Assembly: GCA_964057225.1 (NCBI GenBank)
Contig: OZ059898.1
Span: 17,771,267-17,835,266, forward strand
Reading direction: 5' to 3'
DNA from: Auanema rhodensis
Lineage: Eukaryota; Nematoda; Chromadorea; Rhabditida; Rhabditidae
DNA: 64,000 bases
Made by a program: the position numbers and the translations under genes. The notes beneath the pieces are model-generated. The model worked only from the letters and a program-made list of their open reading frames with translations, searched no databases and had not been told where the DNA came from. The number at the start of each line of letters is the position of its first letter. Position 1 is the first letter of the stretch. Shown here piece after piece: positions 36,616-49,946 of this stretch.

Positions 36616-39600
36616 TTGAAAAATGTTGCATTAGTGTATTTTGAGTTTCCATGTACACTCAACATTGCTTCCAAAAACATTTTGACAAAAATTTTTCCGA
36701 AAAATTTCAAAATAATTTCGCAAAAAGTAGATGTTTTTCGATTTTTTTTTCAAGGCAAAGACGATGGACAATGTTATTCAACGAAAAAATTAATTCTTCA
36801 GGGTGAAAATCGAGGATATAAGTGTGAACTTATATCAGTTGATATCTCGGTGCATTTCAAAGCTAGCGCAAATCTGATAACACAGATCGACGCAGCTTAA
36901 AAATCCGCATCGAATGCACTATACTACTTTGAGAAACGCTTAATACAAAAATTAGTTATGATCGTTTGAAAAATGATGCATTAGTGTATGTTGAATTCCC
37001 ATGTACACTCAACATTGCTTCTAAAAACATTTTGACAAAAATTTTCCCGAAAAATTTCAAAATAATTTAGCAAAAAGTAGATGTTTTTAGATTCCTTTTT
37101 TCAAGGCAAAGACGATGGACAATGTGATTCAACGAAAAATTTAATTCTTCAGGGTGAAATACGAGGATATAAGTGTGAACTTATATCAGTTAATATCTCG
37201 GTGCATTTTTAAGCTAGCGCAAATCTAATAACACAGATCGACGCAGCTTAAAAATCCGCATCGAATGCACTATACTACATTGAGAAACGCTTAATACAAA
37301 AATTAGTTATGATCGTTTGAAAAATGTTGCATTAGTGTATTTTGAGTTTCCATGTACACTCAACATTGCTTCCAAAAACATTTTGACAAAACTTTTTCCG
37401 AAAAATTTCAAAATAATTTCGCAAAAAGTAGATGTTTTTCGATTTTTTTTTTCAAGGCAAAGACGATGGACAATGTTATTCAACGAAAAAATTAATTCTT
37501 CAGGGTGAAAATCGAGGATATAAGTGTGAACTTATATCAGTTGATATCTCGGTGCATTTTTAAGCTAGCGCAAATCTGATAACACAGATCGACGCAGCAT
37601 AAAAATCTGCATCGAATGCACTATACTACATTGAGAAACGCTTAATACAAAAATTAGTTATGATCGTTTGGAAAATGATGCATTAGTGTATGTTGAGTTT
37701 CCATGTACACTCAGCATTGCTTCCAAAAACATTTTGACAAAAATTTTTCCGAAAAATTTCGAAATAATTTCGCAAAAAGTAGATGTTTTTCGATTTTTTT
37801 TTCCAAGGCAAAGACGATGGACAATGTTATTCAACGAAAAAATTAATTCTTCAGGGTGAAAATCGAGGATATAAGTGTGAACTTATATCAGTTGATATCT
37901 CGGTGCATTTTTAAGCTAGCGCAAATCTGATAACACAGATCGACGCAGCATAAAAATCTGCATCGAATGCACTATACTACATTGAGAAACGCTTAATACA
38001 AAAATTAGTTATGATCGTTTGGAAAATGATGCATTAGTGTATGTTGAGTTTCCATGTACACTCAGCATTGCTTCCAAAAACATTTTGACAAAAATTTTTC
38101 GAAAAATTTCAAAATAATTTCGCAAAAAGTAGATGTTTTTAGATTTCGTTTTTCAAGGCAAAGACGATGGACAATGTTATTCAACGAAAAAATTAATTCT
38201 TCAGGGTGAAAATCGAGGATATAAGTGTGAACTTATATCAGTTGATATCTCGGTGCATTTTTAAGCTAGCCCAAATCTGATAACACAGATCGACGCAGCT
38301 TAAAAATCCGCATCGAATGCACTATACTACATTGAGAAACGCTTAATACAAAAATTAGTTATGATCGTTTGGAAAATGATGCATTAGTGTATTTTGAGTT
38401 TCCATGTACACTCAACATTGCCCCCAAAAACATTTTGACAAAAATTTTTCCGAAAAATTTCGAAATAATTTCGCAAAAAGTAGATGTTTTTCGATTTTTT
38501 TTTCCAAGGCAAAGACGATGGACAATGTTATTCAACAAAAAATTAATTCTTCAGGGTGAAAATCGAGGATATAAGTGTGAACTTATATCAGTTGATATCT
38601 CGGTGCATTTCAAAGCTAGCGCAAATCTGATAACACAGATCGACGCAGCTTAAAAATCTGCATCGAATGCACTATACTACATTGAGAAACGCTTGATACA
38701 AAAATTAGTTATGATCGTTTGAAAAATGTTGCATTAGTGTATTTTGAGTTTCCATGTACACTCAACATTGCTTCCAAAAACATTTTGACAAAACTTTTTC
38801 CGAAAAATTTCAAAATAATTTCGCAAAAAGTAGATGTTTTTCGATTTTTTTTTTCAAGGCAAAGACGATGGACAATGTTATTCAACGAAAAAATTAATTC
38901 TTCAGGGTGAAAATCGAGGATATAAGTGTGAACTTATATCAGTTGATATCTCGGTGCATTTTTAAGCTAGCCCAAATCTGATAACACAGATCGACGCAGC
39001 TTAAAAATCCGCATCGAATGCACTATACTACATTGAGAAACGCTTAATACAAAAATTAGTTATGATCGTTTGGAAAATGATGCATTAGTGTATTTTGAGT
39101 TTCCATGTACACTCAACATTGCTTCTAAAAACATTTTGACAAAAATTTTCCCGAAAAATTTCAAAATAATTTAGCAAAAAGTAGATGTTTTTAGATTCCT
39201 TTTTTCAAGGCAAAGACGATGGACAATGTGATTCAACGAAAAATTTAATTCTTCAGGGTGAAATACGAGGATATAAGTGTGAACTTATATCAGTTAATAT
39301 CTCGGTGCATTTTTAAGCTAGCGCAAATCTAATAACACAGATCGACGCAGCTTAAAAATCCGCATCGAATGCACTATACTACATTGAGAAACGCTTAATA
39401 CAAAAATTAGTTATGATCGTTTGAAAAATGTTGCATTAGTGTATTTTGAGTTTCCATGTACACTCAACATTGCTTCCAAAAACATTTTGACAAAACTTTT
39501 TCCGAAAAATTTCAAAATAATTTCGCAAAAAGTAGATGTTTTTCGATTTTTTTTTTCAAGGCAAAGACGATGGACAATGTTATTCAACGAAAAAATTAAT

Positions 39601-42600
39601 TCTTCAGGGTGAAAATCGAGGATATAAGTGTGAACTTATATCAGTTGATATCTCGGTGCATTTTTAAGCTAGCGCAAATCTGATAACACAGATCGACGCA
39701 GCATAAAAATCTGCATCGAATGCACTATACTACATTGAGAAACGCTTAATACAAAAATTAGTTATGATCGTTTGGAAAATGATGCATTAGTGTATGTTGA
39801 GTTTCCATGTACACTCAGCATTGCTTCCAAAAACATTTTGACAAAAATTTTTCGAAAAATTTCAAAATAATTTCGCAAAAAGTAGATGTTTTTAGATTTC
39901 GTTTTTCAAGGCAAAGACGATGGACAATGTTATTCAACGAAAAAATTAATTCTTCAGGGTGAAAATCGAGGATATAAGTGTGAACTTATATCAGTTGATA
40001 TCTCGGTGCATTTTTAAGCTAGCCCAAATCTGATAACACAGATCGACGCAGCTTAAAAATCCGCATCGAATGCACTATACTACATTGAGAAACGCTTAAT
40101 ACAAAAATTAGTTATGATCGTTTGGAAAATGATGCATTAGTGTATTTTGAGTTTCCATGTACACTCAACATTGCCCCCAAAAACATTTTGACAAAAATTT
40201 TTCCGAAAAATTTCGAAATAATTTCGCAAAAAGTAGATGTTTTTCGATTTTTTTTTCCAAGGCAAAGACGATGGACAATGTTATTCAACAAAAAATTTAA
40301 TTCTTCAGGGTGAAAATCGAGGATATAAGTGTGAACTTATATCAGTTGATATCTCGGTGCATTTTTAAGCTAGCGCAAATCTGATAACACAGATCGACGC
40401 AGCTTAAAAATCTGCATCGAATGCACTATACTACATTGAGAAACGCTTGATACAAAAATTAGTTATGATCGTTTGAAAAATGTTGCATTAGTGTATTTTG
40501 AGTTTCCATGTACACTCAACATTGCTTCCAAAAACATTTTGACAAAACTTTTTCCGAAAAATTTCAAAATAATTTCGCAAAAAGTAGATGTTTTTCGATT
40601 TTTTTTTTCAAGGCAAAGACGATGGACAATGTTATTCAACGAAAAAATTAATTCTTCAGGGTGAAAATCGAGGATATAAGTGTGAACTTATATCAGTTGA
40701 TATCTCGGTGCATTTTTAAGCTAGCCCAAATCTGATAACACAGATCGACGCAGCTTAAAAATCCGCATCGAATGCACTATACTACATTGAGAAACGCTTA
40801 ATACAAAAATTAGTTATGATCGTTTGGAAAATGATGCATTAGTGTATTTTGAGTTTCCATGTACACTCAACATTGCTTCTAAAAACATTTTGACAAAAAT
40901 TTTCCCGAAAAATTTCAAAATAATTTAGCAAAAAGTAGATGTTTTTAGATTCCTTTTTTCAAGGCAAAGACGATGGACAATGTGATTCAACGAAAAATTT
41001 AATTCTTCAGGGTGAAATACGAGGATATAAGTGTGAACTTATATCAGTTAATATCTCGGTGCATTTTTAAGCTAGCGCAAATCTAATAACACAGATCGAC
41101 GCAGCTTAAAAATCCGCATCGAATGCACTATACTACATTGAGAAACGCTTAATACAAAAATTAGTTATGATCGTTTGAAAAATGTTGCATTAGTGTATTT
41201 TGAGTTTCCATGTACACTCAACATTGCTTCCAAAAACATTTTGACAAAACTTTTTCCGAAAAATTTCAAAATAATTTCGCAAAAAGTAGATGTTTTTCGA
41301 TTTTTTTTTTCAAGGCAAAGACGATGGACAATGTTATTCAACGAAAAAATTAATTCTTCAGGGTGAAAATCGAGGATATAAGTGTGAACTTATATCAGTT
41401 GATATCTCGGTGCATTTTTAAGCTAGCGCAAATCTGATAACACAGATCGACGCAGCATAAAAATCTGCATCGAATGCACTATACTACATTGAGAAACGCT
41501 TAATACAAAAATTAGTTATGATCGTTTGGAAAATGATGCATTAGTGTATGTTGAGTTTCCATGTACACTCAGCATTGCTTCCAAAAACATTTTGACAAAA
41601 ATTTTTCCGAAAAATTTCGAAATAATTTCGCAAAAAGTAGATGTTTTTCGATTTTTTTTTCCAAGGCAAAGACGATGGACAATGTTATTCAACGAAAAAA
41701 TTAATTCTTCAGGGTGAAAATCGAGGATATAAGTGTGAACTTATATCAGTTGATATCTCGGTGCATTTTTAAGCTAGCGCAAATCTGATAACACAGATCG
41801 ACGCAGCATAAAAATCTGCATCGAATGCACTATACTACATTGAGAAACGCTTAATACAAAAATTAGTTATGATCGTTTGGAAAATGATGCATTAGTGTAT
41901 GTTGAGTTTCCATGTACACTCAGCATTGCTTCCAAAAACATTTTGACAAAAATTTTTCGAAAAATTTCAAAATAATTTCGCAAAAAGTAGATGTTTTTAG
42001 ATTTCGTTTTTCAAGGCAAAGACGATGGACAATGTTATTCAACGAAAAAATTAATTCTTCAGGGTGAAAATCGAGGATATAAGTGTGAACTTATATCAGT
42101 TGATATCTCGGTGCATTTTTAAGCTAGCCCAAATCTGATAACACAGATCGACGCAGCTTAAAAATCCGCATCGAATGCACTATACTACATTGAGAAACGC
42201 TTAATACAAAAATTAGTTATGATCGTTTGGAAAATGATGCATTAGTGTATTTTGAGTTTCCATGTACACTCAACATTGCCCCCAAAAACATTTTGACAAA
42301 AATTTTTCCGAAAAATTTCGAAATAATTTCGCAAAAAGTAGATGTTTTTCGATTTTTTTTTCCAAGGCAAAGACGATGGACAATGTTATTCAACAAAAAA
42401 TTTAATTCTTCAGGGTGAAAATCGAGGATATAAGTGTGAACTTATATCAGTTGATATCTCGGTGCATTTTTAAGCTAGCGCAAATCTGATAACACAGATC
42501 GACGCAGCTTAAAAATCTGCATCGAATGCACTATACTACATTGAGAAACGCTTGATACAAAAATTAGTTATGATCGTTTGAAAAATGTTGCATTAGTGTA

Positions 42601-45600
42601 TTTTGAGTTTCCATGTACACTCAACATTGCTTCCAAAAACATTTTGACAAAACTTTTTCCGAAAAATTTCAAAATAATTTCGCAAAAAGTAGATGTTTTT
42701 CGATTTTTTTTTTCAAGGCAAAGACGATGGACAATGTTATTCAACGAAAAAATTAATTCTTCAGGGTGAAAATCGAGGATATAAGTGTGAACTTATATCA
42801 GTTGATATCTCGGTGCATTTTTAAGCTAGCCCAAATCTGATAACACAGATCGACGCAGCTTAAAAATCCGCATCGAATGCACTATACTACATTGAGAAAC
42901 GCTTAATACAAAAATTAGTTATGATCGTTTGGAAAATGATGCATTAGTGTATTTTGAGTTTCCATGTACACTCAACATTGCCCCCAAAAACATTTTGACA
43001 AAAATTTTTCCGAAAAATTTCGAAATAATTTCGCAAAAAGTAGATGTTTTTCGATTTTTTTTTCCAAGGCAAAGACGATGGACAATGTTATTCAACAAAA
43101 AATTTAATTCTTCAGGGTGAAAATCGAGGATATAAGTGTGAACTTATATCAGTTGATATCTCGGTGCATTTTTAAGCTAGCGCAAATCTGATAACACAGA
43201 TCGACGCAGCTTAAAAATCTGCATCGAATGCACTATACTACATTGAGAAACGCTTGATACAAAAATTAGTTATGATCGTTTGAAAAATGATGCATTAGTG
43301 TATGTTGAGTTTCCATGTACACTCAACATTGCTTCCAAAAACATTTTGACAAAAATTTTTTCGAAAAATTTCAAAATAATTTCGCAAAAAGTAAATGTTT
43401 TTAGAATTCTTTTTTCAAGGCAAAGACGATGGACGATGTTATTCAACAAAAAAATTAATTCTTCAGGGTGAAAATCGAGGATATAAGTGTGAACTTATAT
43501 CAGTTGATATCTCGGTGCATTTTTAAGCTAGCGCAAATCTGATAACACAGATCGACGCAGCTTAAAAATCTGCATCGAATGCACTATACTACATTGAGAA
43601 ACGCTTGATACAAAAATTAGTTATGATCGTTTGAAAAATGATGCATTAGTGTATGTTGAGTTTCCATGTACACTCAACATTGCTTCTAAAAACATTTTGA
43701 CAAAAATTTTCCCGAAAAATTTCAAAATAATTTAGCAAAAAGTAGATGTTTTTAGATTCCTTTTTTCAAGGCAAAGACGATGGACAATGTGATTCAACGA
43801 AAAAATTAATTCTTCAGGGTGAAAATCGAGGATATAAGTGTGAACTTATATCAGTTGATATCTCGGTGCATTTTTAAGCTAGCCCAAATCTGATAACACA
43901 GATCGACGCAGCTTAAAAATCCGCATCGAATGCACTATACTACATTGAGAAACGCTTAATACAAAAATTAGTTATGATCGTTTGGAAAATGATGCATTAG
44001 TGTATTTTGAGTTTCCATGTACACTCAACATTGCCCCCAAAAACATTTTGACAAAAATTTTTCCGAAAAATTTCGAAATAATTTCGCAAAAAGTAGATGT
44101 TTTTCGATTTTTTTTTCCAAGGCAAAGACGATGGACAATGTTATTCAACAAAAAATTTAATTCTTCAGGGTGAAAATCGAGGATATAAGTGTGAACTTAT
44201 ATCAGTTGATATCTCGGTGCATTTTTAAGCTAGCGCAAATCTGATAACACAGATCGACGCAGCTTAAAAATCTGCATCGAATGCACTATACTACATTGAG
44301 AAACGCTTGATACAAAAATTAGTTATGATCGTTTGAAAAATGTTGCATTAGTGTATTTTGAGTTTCCATGTACACTCAACATTGCTTCCAAAAACATTTT
44401 GACAAAACTTTTTCCGAAAAATTTCAAAATAATTTCGCAAAAAGTAGATGTTTTTCGATTTTTTTTTTCAAGGCAAAGACGATGGACAATGTTATTCAAC
44501 GAAAAAATTAATTCTTCAGGGTGAAAATCGAGGATATAAGTGTGAACTTATATCAGTTGATATCTCGGTGCATTTTTAAGCTAGCCCAAATCTGATAACA
44601 CAGATCGACGCAGCTTAAAAATCCGCATCGAATGCACTATACTACATTGAGAAACGCTTAATACAAAAATTAGTTATGATCGTTTGGAAAATGATGCATT
44701 AGTGTATTTTGAGTTTCCATGTACACTCAACATTGCCCCCAAAAACATTTTGACAAAAATTTTTCCGAAAAATTTCGAAATAATTTCGCAAAAAGTAGAT
44801 GTTTTTCGATTTTTTTTTCCAAGGCAAAGACGATGGACAATGTTATTCAACAAAAAATTTAATTCTTCAGGGTGAAAATCGAGGATATAAGTGTGAACTT
44901 ATATCAGTTGATATCTCGGTGCATTTTTAAGCTAGCGCAAATCTGATAACACAGATCGACGCAGCTTAAAAATCTGCATCGAATGCACTATACTACATTG
45001 AGAAACGCTTGATACAAAAATTAGTTATGATCGTTTGAAAAATGATGCATTAGTGTATGTTGAGTTTCCATGTACACTCAACATTGCTTCCAAAAACATT
45101 TTGACAAAAATTTTTTCGAAAAATTTCAAAATAATTTCGCAAAAAGTAAATGTTTTTAGAATTCTTTTTTCAAGGCAAAGACGATGGACGATGTTATTCA
45201 ACAAAAAAATTAATTCTTCAGGGTGAAAATCGAGGATATAAGTGTGAACTTATATCAGTTGATATCTCGGTGCATTTTTAAGCTAGCGCAAATCTGATAA
45301 CACAGATCGACGCAGCTTAAAAATCTGCATCGAATGCACTATACTACATTGAGAAACGCTTGATACAAAAATTAGTTATGATCGTTTGAAAAATGATGCA
45401 TTAGTGTATGTTGAGTTTCCATGTACACTCAACATTGCTTCTAAAAACATTTTGACAAAAATTTTCCCGAAAAATTTCAAAATAATTTAGCAAAAAGTAG
45501 ATGTTTTTAGATTCCTTTTTTCAAGGCAAAGACGATGGACGATGTTATTCAACAAAAAAATTAATTCTTCAGGGTGAAAATCGAGGATATAAGTGTGAAC

Positions 45601-48191
45601 TTATATCAGTTGATATCTCGGTGCATTTTTAAGCTAGCGCAAATCTGATAACACAGATCGACGCAGCTTAAAAATCTGCATCGAATGCACTATACTACAT
45701 TGAGAAACGCTTGATACAAAAATTAGTTATGATCGTTTGAAAAATGATGCATTAGTGTATGTTGAGTTTCCATGTACACTCAACATTGCTTCTAAAAACA
45801 TTTTGACAAAAATTTTCCCGAAAAATTTCAAAATAATTTAGCAAAAAGTAGATGTTTTTAGATTCCTTTTTTCAAGGCAAAGACGATGGACAATGTGATT
45901 CAACGAAAAATTTAATTCTTCAGGGTGAAATACGAGGATATAAGTGTGAACTTATATCAGTTAATATCTCGGTGCATTTTTAAGCTAGCGCAAATCTAAT
46001 AACACAGATCGACGCAGCTTAAAAATCCGCATCGAATGCACTATACTACATTGAGAAACGCTTAATACAAAAATTAGTTATGATCGTTTGAAAAATGTTG
46101 CATTAGTGTATTTTGAGTTTCCATGTACACTCAACATTGCTTCCAAAAACATTTTGACAAAACTTTTTCCGAAAAATTTCAAAATAATTTCGCAAAAAGT
46201 AGATGTTTTTCGATTTTTTTTTTCAAGGCAAAGACGATGGACAATGTTATTCAACGAAAAAATTAATTCTTCAGGGTGAAAATCGAGGATATAAGTGTGA
46301 ACTTATATCAGTTGATATCTCGGTGCATTTTTAAGCTAGCGCAAATCTGATAACACAGATCGACGCAGCATAAAAATCTGCATCGAATGCACTATACTAC
46401 ATTGAGAAACGCTTAATACAAAAATTAGTTATGATCGTTTGGAAAATGATGCATTAGTGTATGTTGAGTTTCCATGTACACTCAGCATTGCTTCCAAAAA
46501 CATTTTGACAAAAATTTTTCGAAAAATTTCAAAATAATTTCGCAAAAAGTAGATGTTTTTAGATTTCGTTTTTCAAGGCAAAGACGATGGACAATGTTAT
46601 TCAACGAAAAAATTAATTCTTCAGGGTGAAAATCGAGGATATAAGTGTGAACTTATATCAGTTGATATCTCGGTGCATTTTTAAGCTAGCCCAAATCTGA
46701 TAACACAGATCGACGCAGCTTAAAAATCCGCATCGAATGCACTATACTACATTGAGAAACGCTTAATACAAAAATTAGTTATGATCGTTTGGAAAATGAT
46801 GCATTAGTGTATTTTGAGTTTCCATGTACACTCAACATTGCCCCCAAAAACATTTTGACAAAAATTTTTCCGAAAAATTTCGAAATAATTTCGCAAAAAG
46901 TAGATGTTTTTCGATTTTTTTTTCCAAGGCAAAGACGATGGACAATGTTATTCAACAAAAAATTTAATTCTTCAGGGTGAAAATCGAGGATATAAGTGTG
47001 AACTTATATCAGTTAATATCTCGGTGCATTTTTAAGCTAGCGCAAATCTAATAACACAGATCGACGCAGCTTAAAAATCCGCATCGAATGCACTATACTA
47101 CATTGAGAAACGCTTAATACAAAAATTAGTTATGATCGTTTGAAAAATGTTGCATTAGTGTATTTTGAGTTTCCATGTACACTCAACATTGCTTCCAAAA
47201 ACATTTTGACAAAACTTTTTCCGAAAAATTTCAAAATAATTTCGCAAAAAGTAGATGTTTTTCGATTTTTTTTTTCAAGGCAAAGACGATGGACAATGTT
47301 ATTCAACGAAAAAATTAATTCTTCAGGGTGAAAATCGAGGATATAAGTGTGAACTTATATCAGTTGATATCTCGGTGCATTTTTAAGCTAGCGCAAATCT
47401 GATAACACAGATCGACGCAGCATAAAAATCTGCATCGAATGCACTATACTACATTGAGAAACGCTTAATACAAAAATTAGTTATGATCATTTGGAAAATG
47501 ATGCATTAGTGTATGTTGAGTTTCCATGTACACTCAGCATTGCTTCCAAAAACATTTTGACAAAAATTTTTCGAAAAATTTCAAAATAATTTCGCAAAAA
47601 GTAGATGTTTTTAGATTTCGTTTTTCAAGGCAAAGACGATGGACAATGTTATTCAACGAAAAAATTAATTCTTCAGGGTGAAAATCGAGGATATAAGTGT
47701 GAACTTATATCAGTTGATATCTCGGTGCATTTTTAAGCTAGCGCAAATCTGATAACACAGATCGACGCAGCTTAAAAATCCGCATCGAATGCACTATACT
47801 ACATTGAGAAACGCTTAATACAAAAATTAGTTATGATCGTTTGGAAAATGATGCATTAGTGTATTTTGAGTTTCCATGTACACTCAACATTGCCCCCAAA
47901 AACATTTTGACAAAAATTTTTCCGAAAAATTTCGAAATAATTTCGCAAAAAGTAGATGTTTTTCGATTTTTTTTTCCAAGGCAAAAACGATGGACAATGT
48001 TATTCAACAAAAAATTTAATTCTTCAGGGTGAAAATCGAGGATATAAGTGTGAACTTATATCAGTTGATATCTCGGTGCATTTTTAAGCTAGCGCAAATC
48101 TGATAACACAGATCGACGCAGCTTAAAAATCTGCATCGAATGCACTATACTACATTGAGAAACGCTTGATACAAAAATTAGTTATGATCGT
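36616..48191 (+). repeat. Family A complex multimeric HOR region
   Basis: Five or more monomer types alternate. Type a has AAAAATGTTGCATT and ACAAAACTTTTTCC (for example 37317, 38719, 39421). Type c has ACATTGCCCCCAAAAAC (38369, 40122, 42227). Type x is 350 bp with AAATTTTTCGAAAAATTTC and GATTTCGTTTTTC (about 38018). Type d/f has TTTTCCCGAAAAATTTC. Type e has TTTTTAGAATTC (43280). Adjacent unit copies include a-d-a-x-c at 38719-40472 followed by the same with one inserted monomer at 40473-42577, five monomers at 42578-44332 and 44333-46087 (1755 bp each), and a-x-c at 46088-47139 and 47140-48191 (1052 bp each). Units of different length side by side indicate ongoing unequal exchange. Confidence 0.85.
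38092..38109. repeat. Perfect 18-bp palindrome in the 350-bp A variant (example copy)
   Basis: AAATTTTTCGAAAAATTT is its own reverse complement. It occurs in the type x monomers (about 38092, 39847, 41951, 46515, 47567). Other monomers have one extra T or a CC and are imperfect. Flanking A/T tracts spaced roughly one helical turn apart suggest intrinsic curvature, which is inference. Confidence 0.8.
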
Positions 48192-49946
48192 TTGAAAAAT
48201 GATGCATTAGTGTATGTTGAGTTTCCATGTACACTCAACATTGCTTCCAAAAACATTTTGACAAAAATTTTTTCGAAAAATTTCAAAATAATTTCGCAAA
48301 AAGTAAATGTTTTTAGAATTCTTTTTTCAAGGCAAAGACGATGGACGATGTTATTCAACAAAAAAATTAATTCTTCAGGGTGAAAATCGAGGATATAAGT
48401 GTGAACTTATATCAGTTGATATCTCGGTGCATTTTTAAGCTAGCGCAAATCTGATAACACAGATCGACGCAGCTTAAAAATCTGCATCGAATGCACTATA
48501 CTACATTGAGAAACGCTTGATACAAAAATTAGTTATGATCGTTTGAAAAATGATGCATTAGTGTATGTTGAGTTTCCATGTACACTCAACATTGCTTCCA
48601 AAAACATTTTGACAAAAATTTTTTCGAAAAATTTCAAAATAATTTCGCAAAAAGTAAATGTTTTTAGACTTCTTTTTTCAAGGCAAAGACGATGGACAAT
48701 GTTATTCAACGAAAAATTTAATTCTTCAGGGTGAAAATCGAGGATATAAGTGTGAACTTATATCAGTTGATATCTCGGTGCATTTTTAAGCTAGCGCAAA
48801 TCCGATAACACAGATCGACGCAGCTTAAAAATCTGCATCGAATGCACTATACTACATTGAGAAACGCTTGATACAAAAATTAGTTATGATCGTTTGAAAA
48901 ATGATGCATTAGTGTATGTTGAGTTTCCATGTACACTCAACATTGCTTCCAAAAACATTTTGACAAAAATTTTTTCGAAAAATTTCAAAATAATTTCGCA
49001 AAAAGTAGATGTTTTTAGATTTTTTTTTTCAAGGCAAAGACGATGGACAAGGTTATTCAACGAAAAAATTAATTCTTCAGGGTGAAAATCGAGGATATAA
49101 GTGTGAACTTATATCAGTTGATATCTCGGTGCATTTTCAAGCTAGCGCAAATCTAATAACACAGATCGACGCAGCTTAAAAATCCGCATCGAATGCACTA
49201 TACTAAATTGAGAAACGCTTGATACAAAAATTAGTTATGACCGTTTGAAAAATGATGCATTAGTGTATTTTGAGTTTCCATGTACACTCAACATTGCTTC
49301 CAAAAACATTTTGACAAAAATTTTTTCGAAAAATTTCAAAATAATTTCGCAAAAAGTAGATGTTTTTAGATTTCTTTTTTCAAGGCAAAGACGATGGACA
49401 ATGTTATTCAACGAAAAAATTAATTCTTCAGGGTGAAAATCGAGGATATAAGTGTGAACTTATATCAGTTGATATCTCGGTGCATTTTTAAGCTAGCGCA
49501 AATCTGATAACACAGATCGACGCAGCTTAAAAATCCGCATCGAGTGCACTATACTACATTGAGAAACGCTTGATACAAAAATTAGTTATGATCGTTTGAA
49601 AAATGATGCATTAGTGTATTTTGAGTTTCCATGTACACTCAACATTGCTTCCAAAAACATTTTGACAAAAATTTTTCCGAAAAATTTCAAAATAATTTCG
49701 CAAAAAGTAGATGTTTTTAGATTCCTTTTTTCAAGGCAAAGACGATGGACAATGTTATTCAACGAAAAAATTGATTCTTCAGGGTGAAAATCGAGGATAT
49801 AAGTGTGAACTTATATCAGTTGATATCTCGGTGCATTTTTCAGCTAGCGCAAATCTGATAACACAGATCGACGCAGCTTGAAAATCCGCATCGAATGCAC
49901 TATACTACATTGAGAAACGCTTGATACAAAAATTAGTTATGATCGT

